Assembly (NCBI RefSeq): GCF_004027225.2
Contig: NC_044290.2
Location: 5,596,906 to 5,660,905 of the forward strand
Direction of reading: 5' to 3'
DNA: 64,000 nt
Origin: Strigops habroptila
Lineage: Eukaryota; Chordata; Aves; Psittaciformes; Psittacidae
The notes beneath the pieces were generated by a model. It saw only the letters and a program-made list of their open reading frames with translations, was not told where the DNA came from and ran no database searches. Positions 28,301 through 40,998 of this stretch are shown here, piece by piece (position 1 is the first letter of the stretch; every line of letters begins with the position of its first letter). A program made the translations under genes and the position numbers.

Positions 28301-30653
28301 ATCTTCCCAGAGGGGCAAAGAGGGTAAAAGCCAAAAACAGAAGCAAGGAGTTGCTATAGCAAGTGCCCCACAAGGCTGCCCTTTCCCTGAGCTGATGGGA
28401 AAGAGATGTTTCAGATAAGCACTTCCTAAAGCTGGTTGATGCCAAAAGAGAAAGAAGTACCCTCAAATAAAACACATAACTAATTCCATAAGCATCCAGA
28501 GGTTTGTGTTGCCAAGCATGACATAACCTGGCTTGGAGTCTCCTTAGCAAAAGGTTAAGCCCTCTCCAAGGGCTTCCAGAGTGAGGTTCCTTCTGATCCA
28601 CTAGCCAGATCCAGTCCATTACTGTGGGTCTCAACCCTCTACAGGAGGCATTTAACCCCCCAAAACACCCACTGGGCTCCAGATAATCCATGTTCAGAGG
28701 AGCAAAATCAGGGCATTTGGATTCAATGAGTTTCCCTAATCTGTCCTGAAAGTCATCCAGGACTGAAGCTGTTCCAGCCACATATATGGCTTAGAGCAGG
28801 AAAAGCACAAGTCCCTCGAAACATCCTCTCCATGTATTTCACAACAGTGCTGCTCCTCACTCTAAAAGGAACATCACCTCAGTGCTATTAAGTTTTCCTT
28901 CTCAGCAAAATTGATCATGCCTCCCTGTAGCAACCTTTTTGTCTTCTCTCCAGCCACACATTATCAAATCCTTTGTGATTCTACAGTGTCTATGGGCAAG
29001 AGAGAACAAAATTAATTCCTTAATTCTTTAAGGAGCAGAGAAACCCGGGGCTGCAGAAAGCCAGCAGGCTCATACAGACACCTCCCTATTCCACAGCAAA
29101 TGTTCCTTTTCCACATCCGAGCTGCAGGAATGTCGCACCCCACCACAGCAGACACAGGCTGCAGTGTTCAGAGCCCAATGGGACTCTCCCTATCCCATAC
29201 CAGCACCAACCCAGGTGGGCTGTAAACACACGCAGGTCCTTGCACATCTGAAATCACGATGTCTCATGTTCTGGGGAGGGAAAGGTTTCTTTGCCCTGTT
29301 TTAGCAGCTCCTCCTCCTGTTACACTCATGCCGAGGTCAGCAAATGATGCCAATCCAGATGCAAAAGCCCAGTGCTATTCCCCAGGCACAGGCTGCACCC
29401 TTGTTTTGGCACTGCTTATTTGCCCTGGCTCAAGCTTACCTGGGATGCTCAGGGTATGACACACCACACACAATCACAGAAACTCTGCCAACATACCCAG
29501 GTGTTGTGGCAGCCCCAACTGCTGCGTGGCCCTGAAGCATCTGATTAGGACCTTCTGTCATAGTCAGGAGCAAGATATAACATGGTCTATTAAGCAAGTG
29601 TTAGGTGACACAGTAGAGGACAACACAAAGGAAAAAAGTCAGGTGTCTCCTACTACTTTGCTAGTAGAACTCTAAGTTTGTGGAGCTCAGCCAAGGATCT
29701 CACCTATCTGGGTTTTACTTTGGGTCCGAATTTCAGATGGATCTGAAGATTTGGCTCAAACCTTCTGCTTTTGTCCAGTCTGTGGGGAGATGCAGAAGGA
29801 CCAGAGGCTGGCTCCTAAATCCACATAACCACTATCAGCCCCGAGTGATGTCTAATGAATGAATGGGGATGGGTCTGGATGGGCAGAGGAGTGCCCAACA
29901 CCCCAGCTACCTCCTGCTACCCCATGGTCACTCCAGGATAACTCAGTGCAGCCTCCAGGCTGCCTTAAGACTAGGAGAAAGAAGTGAGAGCATCTCGATT
30001 TCAAGATCATGCTTCAATCCCTTTTAACGTGACTTCTGGATGTGTTTTTCCACTACACGAAGTGCAAAGGGAACAGACACTCCTTTCAGCCAAACCAGCC
30101 ACGGCTGTGCTGAACTCACCCGAGCCTCTGCAGTTACTGACTCCAGCTCTGTCCAAGCCAGACCACAGAGGCACAGGAGGAAGCGAGGGCCCATCCAGCA
30201 GGTCACCGATCCAACATCTGCTTTCCATGTTCCCCTGGGCAGGGCTCCAAGCGCATAACATATACATCTGCCTGTCTGTCTCCGTACAGCAAATGCTTTT
30301 GTCCCCTCCGACACTGCTGACCAGTTACTCCAGCAAAACTTGGTGGAGCACAGTGAAAAGCAGCTCCCCAAGAAACACACCTCATCCCTTGGGACAAAGC
30401 AAGGCTGCAAAATAAAAGCTACAAGTGGAGCAGCCGTGATCCCCACCCAGAAGCAGGGCTGTAAAGCAGCAAAACCTCACCAAGTACAAACTAACAGAGC
30501 TGTAAAGAGCATCCCTTTGCTGCAGCGGCATTTCTGCCATCCACAGCCTGAGCACAGCAGTCAGTGATGTTATAACCCCTCCACATAGGTGGCAATGGAC
30601 ATCTGCAGCGTAGGGCATGGACAGGGCTGGAGGAACAGAGGAAATAGGTGGTC

Positions 30654-30848
30654 CATGCTATGAGGGTGCTGAGGCACTGGCACAGGGTGCCCAGAAGCTG
30701 TGGCTGCCCCATCCTTGGCAGTGTTCAAGGCCAGGTTGGACACAGGGGCTTGGAGCAACCTGCTCTAGTGGAAGGTGTCCCTGCCCGTGGCAGGGGTTGG
30801 AGCTGGATGAGCTTTAAGGTTCCTTCCAACCCAAACCATTTTATGATC
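30654..30848 (+). mobile_element. CR1 LINE 3' end
   Basis: The diagnostic CR1 tail blocks occur in order: cagtgttcaaggccaggttg, gtccctgcccgtggcagggg, gagctggatgagcttta, ggttccttccaacccaaacc and attttatgatct. The body upstream (agggtgctgaggcactggca) is the preceding CR1 UTR. It is a 5'-truncated insertion, only moderately diverged. Confidence 0.9.
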
Positions 30849-31086
30849 TAACTCTATCATCACTTAATTTGTGCATACTTGTGTGTAGGAACTGAACATC
30901 ACACCCCCACAGGCAGGCTCTCATGACTCTGCAGAGCTTGGTTGAAGCACACAAAGTCATGTTTAATGTTCACCACGTTCATGCTACGTGCACCACACCA
31001 AGCTACCTGCTGCAAACACACATTCCCTGGCCCCCATCACCAGCTCGACATTGCACAGGCAGTGAAGCCTTAAACAGCAACCTGAA

Positions 31087-31119
31087 ATTAGCCGCTAATG
31101 GCTGTAATTAGCCGCTAAT
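31087..31119. promoter_or_regulatory. Doublet of 13-bp TAAT near-palindromes, 20-bp spacing
   Basis: attagccgctaat occurs at 31087-31099 and again, identically, at 31107-31119. Starts are exactly 20 bp apart, about two helical turns. Each unit is palindromic except for its central base and carries two TAAT/ATTA homeodomain cores. The surroundings are not repetitive. This looks like a paired homeodomain-factor site, though binding is inferred. Confidence 0.35.
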
Positions 31120-31652
31120 CAAACTCAATTGCTGGGATCAGTGGGGAGGGAATTTACATCTGGGGAAACAGCCTGCCTCAAGCAGGTTGAGTCTCACTAT
31201 TTGCTGCTGAGCTTCCTATTACAAAACCCTCGTATTTTCAGGTATTTCAGGAAATGCATCACTCACTTCCCAAGGAGACAACTCGTGACTTCACTGTGAG
31301 CTGCAGGAATCAGGGGTGAACCAGAAGTTCCCCCCAATCCCTAGGGACATGCACAGGGAGTGCTGACCCCAGCACACTAACCAAGAACAGCACTAACAAA
31401 GTTAGTTAAAGCAAATTAGTCAAACACTAAACACTCACATTTAGCACAACATAACTCAAAGTTCTCAGCATGGACATCAAGTTCACTAAACTCCAGTCAA
31501 GTCTAAATTTCAACCCAGTGGATATTTAAGCTTATAAATAAGAATCAAAGATATTGCAGGAAACCAGTGCCGGGGAAATTCCCACACTGGAGGTGCACAG
31601 AGCTGGCATCCTCCATGGCACAGAGCACTACCTGGCCCTGGGCAGCCCTTAC

Positions 31653-31761
31653 CTGCACATGGGTTTCTGAAGGTGTTGATAGAAGGTGTTTCCATCCGCG
31701 TCAGGCTGTTGAATGTGTCCTGCTCTGAAGGCTCCAGGATATCCTTTAAAAAAGCATCCAT
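31653..31761 (-). CDS. CDRT4: Putative CDRT4 first coding exon
   Basis: On the minus strand an ATG at 31761-31759 opens a frame of 36 codons plus one base, starting MDAFLKDILEPSEQDTFNSL and ending just before a good donor (GCAG|GTAAGG, GT at 31652-31651). The one-base overhang (phase 1) exactly complements the phase-1 acceptor of the CDRT4 terminal exon at 9078, giving GAG (Glu) across the junction and a 164-residue protein; human CDRT4 is about 151. A TATA-like AT-rich block lies about 50 bp upstream of the ATG. Human CDRT4 also begins MDA, but the rest of this N-terminus does not obviously match, so the link is inference from phase, strand, order and size. It could instead belong to an unrelated transcript. 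Confidence 0.45.
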
Positions 31762-34191
31762 TTTCCTTACTGAGTATATGGCGGGGGTACAAAACTCACA
31801 CACACAAATATAATATCACAGGATGCTAAGCGGCCAAAACGTTTTCACCCCCTATTTTTCTCCTCAGGGACACCCAGGCCAGGAGCAGCTTGTAGGAAGC
31901 TGCTTCACTGCCACCAAACACTGGGTTACTATAGAGATGTTACGATACAGCCACTCTGCTGGCTCACACACCACCCAGCTTGAGAGAGCCCTGAAGTCAG
32001 TGTGAGCCTGACTGAAAGGGTTTCAACATGGCTTCAGGCATTAGACACTTCACACAGAGCTCACTGCTTTACAGCAGCATTGGGTAGCATGTAAAGCCAT
32101 GCATTTTAAAGCAAACACCACAATTAGAGTTAATGAGATATACTTAAGCCCCATTCTCCCAGTGCTGCACATACACAGGCCGGCTGAGCTCTAGTTACCT
32201 GCTGTACACGCTTTTTCACAACCGTCTCCATTATCAGTGCATTTGGATTTAGTTAACTAAATAAACAAGTGTATAAAGCAAGAGGATCCTTTACAGAAGC
32301 CCGGTCTCACCCACTGCAAAAGCTGGATATAGGCAGGGTTTGCCCACAGCCCTTGTTTTTCCCTTTCAATACCTGTTCTCTCTCTGTGCTGCTGATTCCT
32401 GCAGCTCATCATTCCCCTTTTCAGGTCTCCTCCCCACTTTCTTGCCTCTGCTTTCTCCTTCCATCCCCGTTTCTACACCTCCCAACCCCGCCATCGCTTT
32501 TCCAGCCCCAGTACCTGAGCATAGGAGCCAAGCAAGGAGGAGGAGGGCAGCTTCTGCTTGAGATGGAAAAACTACTCAGCCCTAGGACACACTCAGGAGC
32601 AGACCTGGCCATTGCTGGGTACTTATGACAACATAAAGCACCTCAAGCACCCACTAAAATGGGAGGTGAAAACTTAACCCAGCTGCTGAAGGTGCTTTTA
32701 ATCCCTAAAGCCTCCTCCTCAATCAGTGCCACCACCTGAGCCATCACACAGCACATCCTGGGAAGGGGCTTTTGAATGTCACGGGCAATTTTTCCTCTTC
32801 AATGAGTTTCAGCTGAATCAGCCAGCTGGTTTCAAAGCTAGCAGTGGAGACCCAAGCACTGAGTGCACTTATACAGAGCTCATTTCCTTAGGAAACAAGC
32901 CTAAAATCAGCCTAAATGTCTCCAGTCATTCCTATAGTCCTGTGCCTGGCACTTGTACAGGTTCATCTGTGCCTCCTAATGTCTCTTTGTCCCCTGGCTA
33001 GCTACACACGAGGGTGTGTGTTTTTCTGTACAAGTCCTACATGCACTGCTGTGACAGTGGTGGTACCATATCCCCATCCTCCTCCCACACCAACACCACA
33101 GAAACTAGAAAGAGTCCTCCTGGTCCCTCTGGTGCTGCTCCATCCATGACTCTGTCCCTGTGCAGCTCAATTGATATCACCCTTCCCACAGCCTGAACAA
33201 AATACCCACATCCAGCCCTGTGAAAGAAACACCAATTCAATGCCCAAAACAACAGATAGCCCCATGCCAGCTCCATTGATGATCTGCTCCATGCAGGCCC
33301 TTGAGATCACCAACCTATGGTACCTAGTGCCCCATAGATAATGGAGATGAGCCTTCTCAATGGTTATCACACCCATTTGGGTGTTCAAAGAGCTGAAATT
33401 AATCCCTCGCTTCATCCAGCAGACACGCTATTTTGCTGACAGATTGGGAAGTTTAATTAATAGCAGGAACATGTTTAAGCTGCTCCAACCAAACAGGCTC
33501 AGTTCATCAGATATGGTACATCCAGAAGATTTGAAGCAAAAACAGAATCCCTAAAAAACCCCAAATGTTCTCATATTATGAGCCTGTGCCCAGGGATTGA
33601 TGCTGCTCCACGTGGTGCTGACCCAGCTCATTCCTTTGGCTTGCAGGAACACGGGATTCCCATTAAACCCAGCATTAACCAGAACCTACTCATTAGACAC
33701 CAGAATAAAAGGCAAATTTTGGCTCAGGTATTCCATGAATCCCAGGCACTTTGGCTGGCAGACAATTCCATGACCTTTAATAGGGAAAAAAAGAGAGAGA
33801 AAGGGAAGAAATTTCTTTTACAGGAAGAAAACCACTTCAAATACCTTCTTGTCCTCCCAGCAGCTCTTGGTTACCGGCAGCATCAAAGCCTGCCTTTAGC
33901 TGGGGAAGGATTGCTGCCGGGAAGTGCTACTGAAATCTCCAGATTTGGCTTGGATTATGTCCATGCCAGGAGGAGAGGCTGGGACTTCCAGCACAGAATC
34001 CCTTCATGGGCAGCTGATGAAGGCTTCTGGGTTTGGATGGATGGCTGCTGCTGGCTGGATGCTGCCAGGCATCACTGCGGTCCCCAGGATGGGTTTGCTG
34101 CTGAGCATCCCTTGCTGCAGGTGAAAGCCAGGGGCCGCACTCAGTCCAACTCCAGGGAAGGGAGGATCTTGTGATTTGTTATTATTTTTTT

Positions 34192-34375
34192 TAATCATAG
34201 AATTATTTAGGTTGGAAAAGACATTTAACATCATCGAGTCCAACCTTTACCCCCAGCACTGCCGAGTCTGCCACTAAATCATGTCCCTCAGTGCCACATC
34301 TACACGTCTTTTAAGTACCCCCGGGGATGGTGGTTCCACCACTTCCCTGTTCCAATGCTCAGCACCCAGTGTGTA
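34192..34375 (-). mobile_element. CR1 LINE 3' fragment
   Basis: The plus strand reads as antisense CR1: aatcatagaattatttaggt, tggaaaagacattt, catcgagtccaacc, gccacatctacacgtctttt, ggggatggtggttccaccac, ttccctgttccaatgct. The order and wording are typical of the avian CR1 3' UTR. The element is 5'-truncated and inserted in minus orientation. Confidence 0.85.
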
Positions 34376-34559
34376 GCCTCCGAAACAGCCAAGGGTCAGG
34401 GATGGGTGCTATGGGGACCCAGGTGGGTGCTGCCTGCGGCTTTTGTATTCACACATGATTTTTGTCAAATTGACCATCTGGAGCTGGGCAGTTCCCATGC
34501 AGGGAGTTTATAATCTAAGCACGGGTATTAAGCAGCAAATGAGAGAAGGGGATGTTATA

Positions 34560-34705
34560 CTCCATCCCCAGCAGTGTTCAAGGCCAGGTTGGACAGACCA
34601 ACCTGGTCTAGTGTGAGGCGTCCCTGCCTATGGCAGGGGGTTAGAACTAGATGATCTTAAGGTCCTTTCCAACCCAAACCATTCTGTGTTTTCATGATTC
34701 TGTTC
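34560..34705 (+). mobile_element. CR1 LINE 3' end
   Basis: The CR1 tail blocks gcagtgttcaaggccaggtt, gtccctgcctatggcagggg, actagatgatcttaaggtcc and tttccaacccaaaccattct run into a decayed ATGATTCTG terminus. It lies 185 bp from the oppositely oriented CR1 at 34192-34375. Confidence 0.88.
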
Positions 34706-36757
34706 TCATCTTGCTGACAGGCAAATATAGTAGAAGAAGGTGAAAGGGCTGGACACACCAGGGAATTTGCTGATGCTGTTGTAGGAAACCCACAATAACC
34801 AGAACATCCACACACAAGTAAAGCTGATGCACTTCCCTGCCGTTTTGACACTGGGGCATTACTAACCCTGTAAGCAGAGGGAGCTGATCCTAAGCCCTAT
34901 AAAAGCTGGCTATTGGTCTTAACCATTAAATAACAGCTCAGCTGGTGCTTTTCATGTGTGTTTGCAACCCCAGCAAGCCGGGCACTGGTGTGCACATCCT
35001 TGCAGAGGATGCAGAGCAGCACCATGCACCAACACAGCATCAGAGCATCGCCTGCATATACGGATTGGTGCCATCTGTGTATCAACTGGCTGACCCTTAG
35101 GACTTCTAAATATGCTTTTGCCTCTGTATATGTTAAAACTCCAGGCAGGCAGCAGAAGCTCCAGCTTGCTGAAGCAGGAGGTGGATTTCATCACAGATTC
35201 TGTGCTTTATACTGGAAAGCCACAAAGGAAAAGGTTTTGCAATAGCAGGAGCAAGAACGGGCTGACCTCATAGATATTTTCTACACAAAACTTTGGGGAG
35301 CTTGTGATTCCTCCCAGAGCTTCCAGTTTGCTTCTTATGACAAGCTGCAGGAGAAGAAGAGTCTGTGGGAGGAGGCTGGGCAAGAGCCTGTTCACCAGGG
35401 AGTTTCAGACCATCCCTAATCCTCCTTCTCTGCAGCAATGCCATGAATCCATGTGCTCTGAGCCGAAAGCTGCTGTGCTTCCCCTCTCCTGGTTCCTGTG
35501 TGGGTGACGAGGAACAGGGAGGGGATGGGACCACTTCCCTAAGTAGCCCCACGCACTGTGATGTCCCACCAGGTCAGTCCCTGCCACAAGTGCCTTTAGG
35601 TACAGAATTGATGTTTTCTAACTGAAACTCAGAGCTCACATGGAAAGCAGTTGATATTCACCTGCAGCAGGTGGGTGAGGGCTCCCTGCGGGAATCCATG
35701 TGTAATTCCTTGCCCAGTTGCACAAGGGAAAGGGATTTGGATGCTCGTGGTATGTCTGGTTTGAGTAATACCTCTGGCAAGCAGCAGACGAGTTTGGGAA
35801 GTGTGTAATGGTACCTCTCGTGCCATGAGAGCCTCAGGGGGCTGCCTGTCCATGAAGGGAGGGGTGGATTGACCACCCATGCAGGCATTGCCTGCTCCCC
35901 CCTGCCCGCCCTGGGACTCTCCCATGGGAAAGGAGCTGGGAGTGCTGGGGCTCATCCTGTGCTGAATCCCACAGATCCTGCCTCCTCCCTGCTTAGGGAG
36001 TCACCCTGTTGGAGGAAGCGGTGTGGCCCCTCTGTGTCCTCAAATGAAGGGTGAAGGCTGGGGAGGAGGCAGAGCACAGCTTCATCTTGTTTAGCAGCAG
36101 ACTTTAGCAATCCCAGTGTCGAGACTGCAGTCAGAGAACAGGAGGGTGGAGGCAGAGGGTGGGAGCTGGAAGGCAACAAGGTTGGAGTTGGGGCAAGATA
36201 GGGACAATGCACCCCAAACAGCAGCCAGAAACCAGCACATCTGAGAACATCAGCAGCTCCACCCAGGAGCTGGGAGCAGGGCAGGTTGTTGCCCCAGAGC
36301 AGACCCTCTCATGGGATGAGCAGTGTTTTGGGGCTACATAAGCCATCCCCATCCCTGGTGCACATCCTGGGACCTCCATCCCTCTCCCCAGCCAGCAGCA
36401 GGGAACCTGAGTGCTCCTGCAGCCAAGCCTCTGTGGTAGTGACAGTAACTGTTTTCATGGAGCATCGTAAATAAAGATGTGTTTGGCGAGCACACAACAG
36501 GCAGAGCCAGGAGTTTCAGTGTTGAGGTCACTTTTTCTGTTGTCCCAGCCCCAACGTGTCCCAGCCCTGTGCTGGGAGGAGCAGGGACAGAGGGAAGGAG
36601 TGCTGGTGGGTGCATCCAGTTCCCACCACACCAGGGACACAGGGAAGCAAAAGGGATCAGAGCTGAGGATGATGTTGTTCCACCTGCACCATGGGTACTG
36701 GTCCCCCACCCCAGAGACATGGTAGCAGATGGGTGGCTGAAGGAAAGAGCTTTCATC

Positions 36758-36892
36758 TAGGCCAGGTTGTACAGAGCCTTGAGTGGCATGGTCTAGTGTG
36801 GAGCATCCCTGCCCATGGCAGGGGTTTGGAACTAGATGGTATTAAGGTCCTTTCCAACCTGAACCATTCTATGATTCTATGATTCTGTGGTT
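36758..36892 (+). mobile_element. CR1 LINE 3' end
   Basis: Starts within the ggccaggttg block and continues through ccctgcccatggcaggggtt, actagatggtattaaggtcc and tttccaacctgaaccattct to an intact terminal array of ATTCTATG units near 36868-36890. Only about 135 bp are retained. Confidence 0.88.
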
Positions 36893-37999
36893 AGGAGCAA
36901 CCAAGGGAGCTGTGGAGGGGAGATGTGACAGCAGGCAAAACCATGTCTCAAGTCTTCCAGGGATGTATTAATGAAAGTAGCAGGATACAGGTTCAGAATA
37001 AGCAAAAAGAGGGCTTTTTTCAGTGTGTAGTTATACGGTGACATGCCTTGGCACAGGAACTGCAGATGCTGAGTGTTTGTGCTGGTGTAAGGGGGAGTGG
37101 AAGAGTTCGGGGGCAAGGTTGCTCACCCACACTGCTGGGAACCATCCCTAGCTGCAGCAGTCCCTGCCCTGGGAAAGCCCATCCTTGCAGAGATGATGTC
37201 CTGCATCCCCGAAACCATCCTGGTCACTCTTGGACAGTGACATTTCCCCATGCTATTCCAGGGATCAGCCCAGCCTGGAGCTGCCCAGGCAGCCCTGGTG
37301 GCACCAGGCAGTGATGCAGAAGGGTTTGCTGGCCCCTTCCTACACAGAAGTCACAGTGCATAGGAAACACATTGACATCAAGCACTGAGGAGGCTTCCAG
37401 GAGCTTTCCCTGCTTCCAGTGTTCCTGGAAATGAATAATCGCTTCCTCTGGGAGCCCCCTGCCTTGGGGAGAGGCGCTCCAGCCTTGGGCTGATATAAGG
37501 AGACAACCTGACCCATTACAGCTCCAGGCTGGCCTCCGGCAGGGCAGGAAGCCAAAGCCATTGCTGGTGTGACACAGATCTGGTCCATCCTGGCCAAACC
37601 CTGCCGCATCACTTACACTAAACCCTATCCCCACAAAGCGGGGTCCATCGCGCAGCCTGACGTTACGGTGCTGACCCAGCACCACCTTTCTCACCTGGGC
37701 CGTGGCCCTTTCCAGATGCCTTCGCTATGCGCAAGGGCAACGTCACCATTTCCAGGGTTTATATTTTATAGGCAGAGGTGCTAATTCTGTGCAAAGCGAG
37801 ATGAATCCAGCAAGGAAATGCCTGTGGAGGTGTCTCTGAGTCATTCATCGCCCCCGCTGGTCCCTGCTCACTTCTCAGGCTTAGCATCATATCCAAGAAG
37901 TCTCACAGGCAAGGAAATGGGTGTGCTGGTGTGGTCCAGACATACCAAATGGAGGGAAAGCACAGTGGCAATGTGTATAGCACATTGTCCTTGTGAAAA

Positions 38000-38105
38000 T
38001 ACTCATGTGAGGTGGATATGCTGATAGCCCAATTTGGAGAAACTGAGGCAGGGAGCTGAGGCAGCTTAGCTCCTTAGAAAGGGTTGATAGCGAAGCTGTG
38101 GTGAA
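38000..38105 (+). repeat. Possible ancient MIR-like SINE remnant
   Basis: The phrase ccaatttggagaaactgagg, followed by caggga and a ttagctcctt block, resembles the MIR tail (fully: a gagaaactgaggca core followed by a gacttgccc block). Divergence is high and the assignment is tentative. Confidence 0.3.
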
Positions 38106-40942
38106 AACCTGGAGAACTTGTGTCATGATCAAAGAAACCTGCAAGTCAAGGGACAAAAAGCTAAATATTTCCCTCTCTTCCTTCAGCTATTTTTTCCTCC
38201 AAAGGAAAATACAGCCTTTGAGGGCACCAAACGCCATGTCCATGGCCACCATGTACCATAGTAAGAAGTGATGTGTATGAGGCTGGTAATGAAAATGCAA
38301 AGGATGGAAACCTGGAGTTAAAATGAGTTAATATCATGATTGTAAATGTGAACAGCAATATGGTACAGCCCTGCCAGCGCCACACACATGCGCAGTGCTG
38401 CCCTGCACATCCAGCTCTGCCTTCATTTAATGTTGATTACAAGTGATGCCAGAGTGGTCCATGTCATGACACACTCACATAAATCCCCCAGAGTTTTCGG
38501 AGGGGTTTGCTGAGGATTATTTAGCCATGCCCATCTCAACATGACCTTTCCTTGCCCAGTGAAGCTGAGCTCTCGTGTGCGAGCCACAGAGCCCGGAAGC
38601 CTCCATCGTGCTGTGAAAGGGCAGAGGGCAGCCTTTCCAGGGTTGCTGTTTCGCCCTCGCTGCCGAGTGAGCACTGGGCAGGACGAGATAAGAGCATCTC
38701 CAGGAAATCTGAGTCACCCCTGGCTGTTTGGTGGGACGGGAGCGATGGAAACTTGTGTCTCTCAATGAGTGCTTCAGGCAGCCCCCAGCGCCTCTCCCAG
38801 CACATCAAAACAACCTCTTGGTTTGCCGTGAGATGGGGGAAGTCAAGGGCAGTTTTCCTGTCTGGGACCAGTGTGTGCTGCAGTAAACAAGCTGCCTCTC
38901 CAGGGTGATTTCCTCCCCTCGTCCTTGCTCTGCCTCATTTATTGCCCATAGGAAACATCCCAATGAGAACCAGCCCACCTCCCCTCTCCCTATTCATGGC
39001 TGGGACTTCTGGGACAGGAAAGTGCCAGTATGGGACTCGCCACCCCATCTTGGCAGTACCATCTCCAAAGGATGGGTAAGAAGAAGGTTTGGGAGGCGTA
39101 TACGAGGACCTCAGCACCCATCAGCATGTGCAGGCAGTTTTGTGACCCAAAAATGGTGGATCACAAATGGTTGGCATGGCCTTACTGCTTCCACCCATGG
39201 TCAAGTCAACTGATTGTCTCCCATCTTGTGCATCAAGGCAAAGTTTGTCCTTTCGCCCCACATTTGGGCAGCACCCAGGATGAAAAGCTCCAGCTTGATG
39301 TCTTCAGCACTGGTCTGACACAAGCACATGATGACCTTCCTCATCATGGAACTATGCAACCAGCCAGGTCTTCCTCCAAAAAGCCCACCACAGGGAGTAG
39401 AAAGAGGAACTTTCTTGGAAATCTGGGATGTGCCTTGGTTTATTGGAACATCACTTGCATTGGTGGGAAGGCGAGCTGCAGCAAAGAGATGCACAGCTCC
39501 AGCCTGAGTAACTAAATATTAAAAGTAATATTATATTCTGTTCTAACTGGGGAGAAACAGGCTCTTTGGGACATTTGTCACACTCCGAGTTGCACACCTT
39601 AAACCCATCTGCTGAGTGCTCCTAGGGCACTGCAACTCCTCAGGTGTCCCACATGGGTGGCTGTCCTGAGGGATGCTCATGGGCAACCCATGGGGACAAA
39701 ATTAGGTGGGCTTGGCTCCACCTGTAAGGCATTGTTTTAAATCAAAGCACTAAAACTTAAAACCATTAATTTAAACCATCCATTTTGGTTGCTAATGACC
39801 AACACCGTCCAGCTACCAGTGACTATATGTCTGAATGCAATAAACTGCACATCTTACAGCAGTTCAGCATCCAGCCAGTGCAGTTTCACATCCACATCCT
39901 GCATTTTAAATTCTCTCCAGACACTTTCCCCTCGCAGCTGCTGTGTCCTACAGAATTCCAAGGTTTCACCCCTTTAGTTGTGCTCATTTTCTTTCACCCT
40001 TTCCTTGAAGGACCATGACACATCCCACAGCCATGTGTTTGCAGGACTCAGCGGCTCCTCACTGAACACACTTTCACATCATGTCTAAAGCAAACATCTC
40101 ACAGCGCCCTGACACACGTACTTAGTGTCTCGAGCACCAGCCAGGCTTTTGCTTTTCATTCCAAATGACACAGGGAAAATGGAATGTCTCACCTCCGACC
40201 CCGGGAAGGGTCACACAGATGGCTTCCAGGCCCGGCAAAGCTTTAGGACATAGAATAATTCCCATGCACATTAGCTGTGTTGCTTCCTCTTGTGTAACTA
40301 CAAGATATTTGCAGCTGTAAGTCAGAGGTCCTGTGTGCTCAAACCACAAGAGCACAGCCCGAGAGCTCTGCCAGGAGGGATCTGAGCTGGAATTTCCTTC
40401 CAGTGCATATTTAGACTAGGAGAGATCTGAGCTGCGGAGTTCACATCTGGGGCTGAGCGTGCTCCTGGGCTGGGAGGAGGATGCTCAGGAGGCAGAGGTG
40501 GGCTGTGCGTGTGCACTGCAGTTACCCACCTCATCTGGGTGCCTCCACACCTCTAGTACCACTGAGCCAAAATTAAGCAGCTGCTGAAGTTCAGAAATCC
40601 ATGAAATCCACACCGAATCCATGAGAGTTGCACAGGGCACGGCCATGAAACCCCTCTCACTTGGCAGCACCCCGGGGTTGAGCAGGCAAGGAATGGAGTG
40701 AAGGTCATTTGATGTTGAACAGCTGCCTGATGCGATAGCAGCAACCTCCATCCCGGCTTCCAGGGCTCACAAAAGGTGGAGGCTCACTCGGCCCGGCTGG
40801 TGCTGAGCTCATCCTCTGCAGCTGGAGGCTGTTAGACCTCCCCGAGGACCTGCTGACAGCCCAGAGCCCAGACCCTGCCTTTGGCTCAGGAATGCACAGC
40901 AGCCACGGCTGAGTGACACAATAACTGTGCTGCTGTGGAGAA

Positions 40943-40998
40943 CACGTATGTGTGTGTGTGTACACACGTGTGTGTGTGCATGCATGTGTGTGCACACA
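40943..40998. repeat. TG/CA microsatellite
   Basis: About 56 bp of alternating purine-pyrimidine sequence, mainly (TG)n interrupted by acacac, gcatgcatg and tgcacac steps. Such tracts can adopt Z-DNA and are length-variable. Confidence 0.9.

Larger units (their letters stand above)
9079..31652 (-). other. Proposed 22.6 kb CDRT4 intron
   Basis: This stretch joins the phase-1 donor at 31652/31651 (GTAAGG) to the phase-1 acceptor at 9080/9079. I saw no further exon with matching splice sites and phase, though a short one could be missed. It holds CR1 pieces at 25.26 and 30.65 kb, a 31-bp direct repeat near 16.5 kb, a 60-bp dispersed direct repeat near 20.5 and 21.4 kb, a 14-bp palindrome at 20.05 kb and a TAAT doublet at 31.09 kb. 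Otherwise it looks like unique, non-coding sequence. Confidence 0.4.

Noticed and set aside
28230-28781. 183-codon minus-strand open frame
   Set aside because: No domain, no convincing splice context, and several frames of this length are expected by chance in both strands of 64 kb.
33578-34174. 198-codon plus-strand open frame
   Set aside because: Composition looks like translated non-coding DNA with no known motif; the length is within chance expectation.
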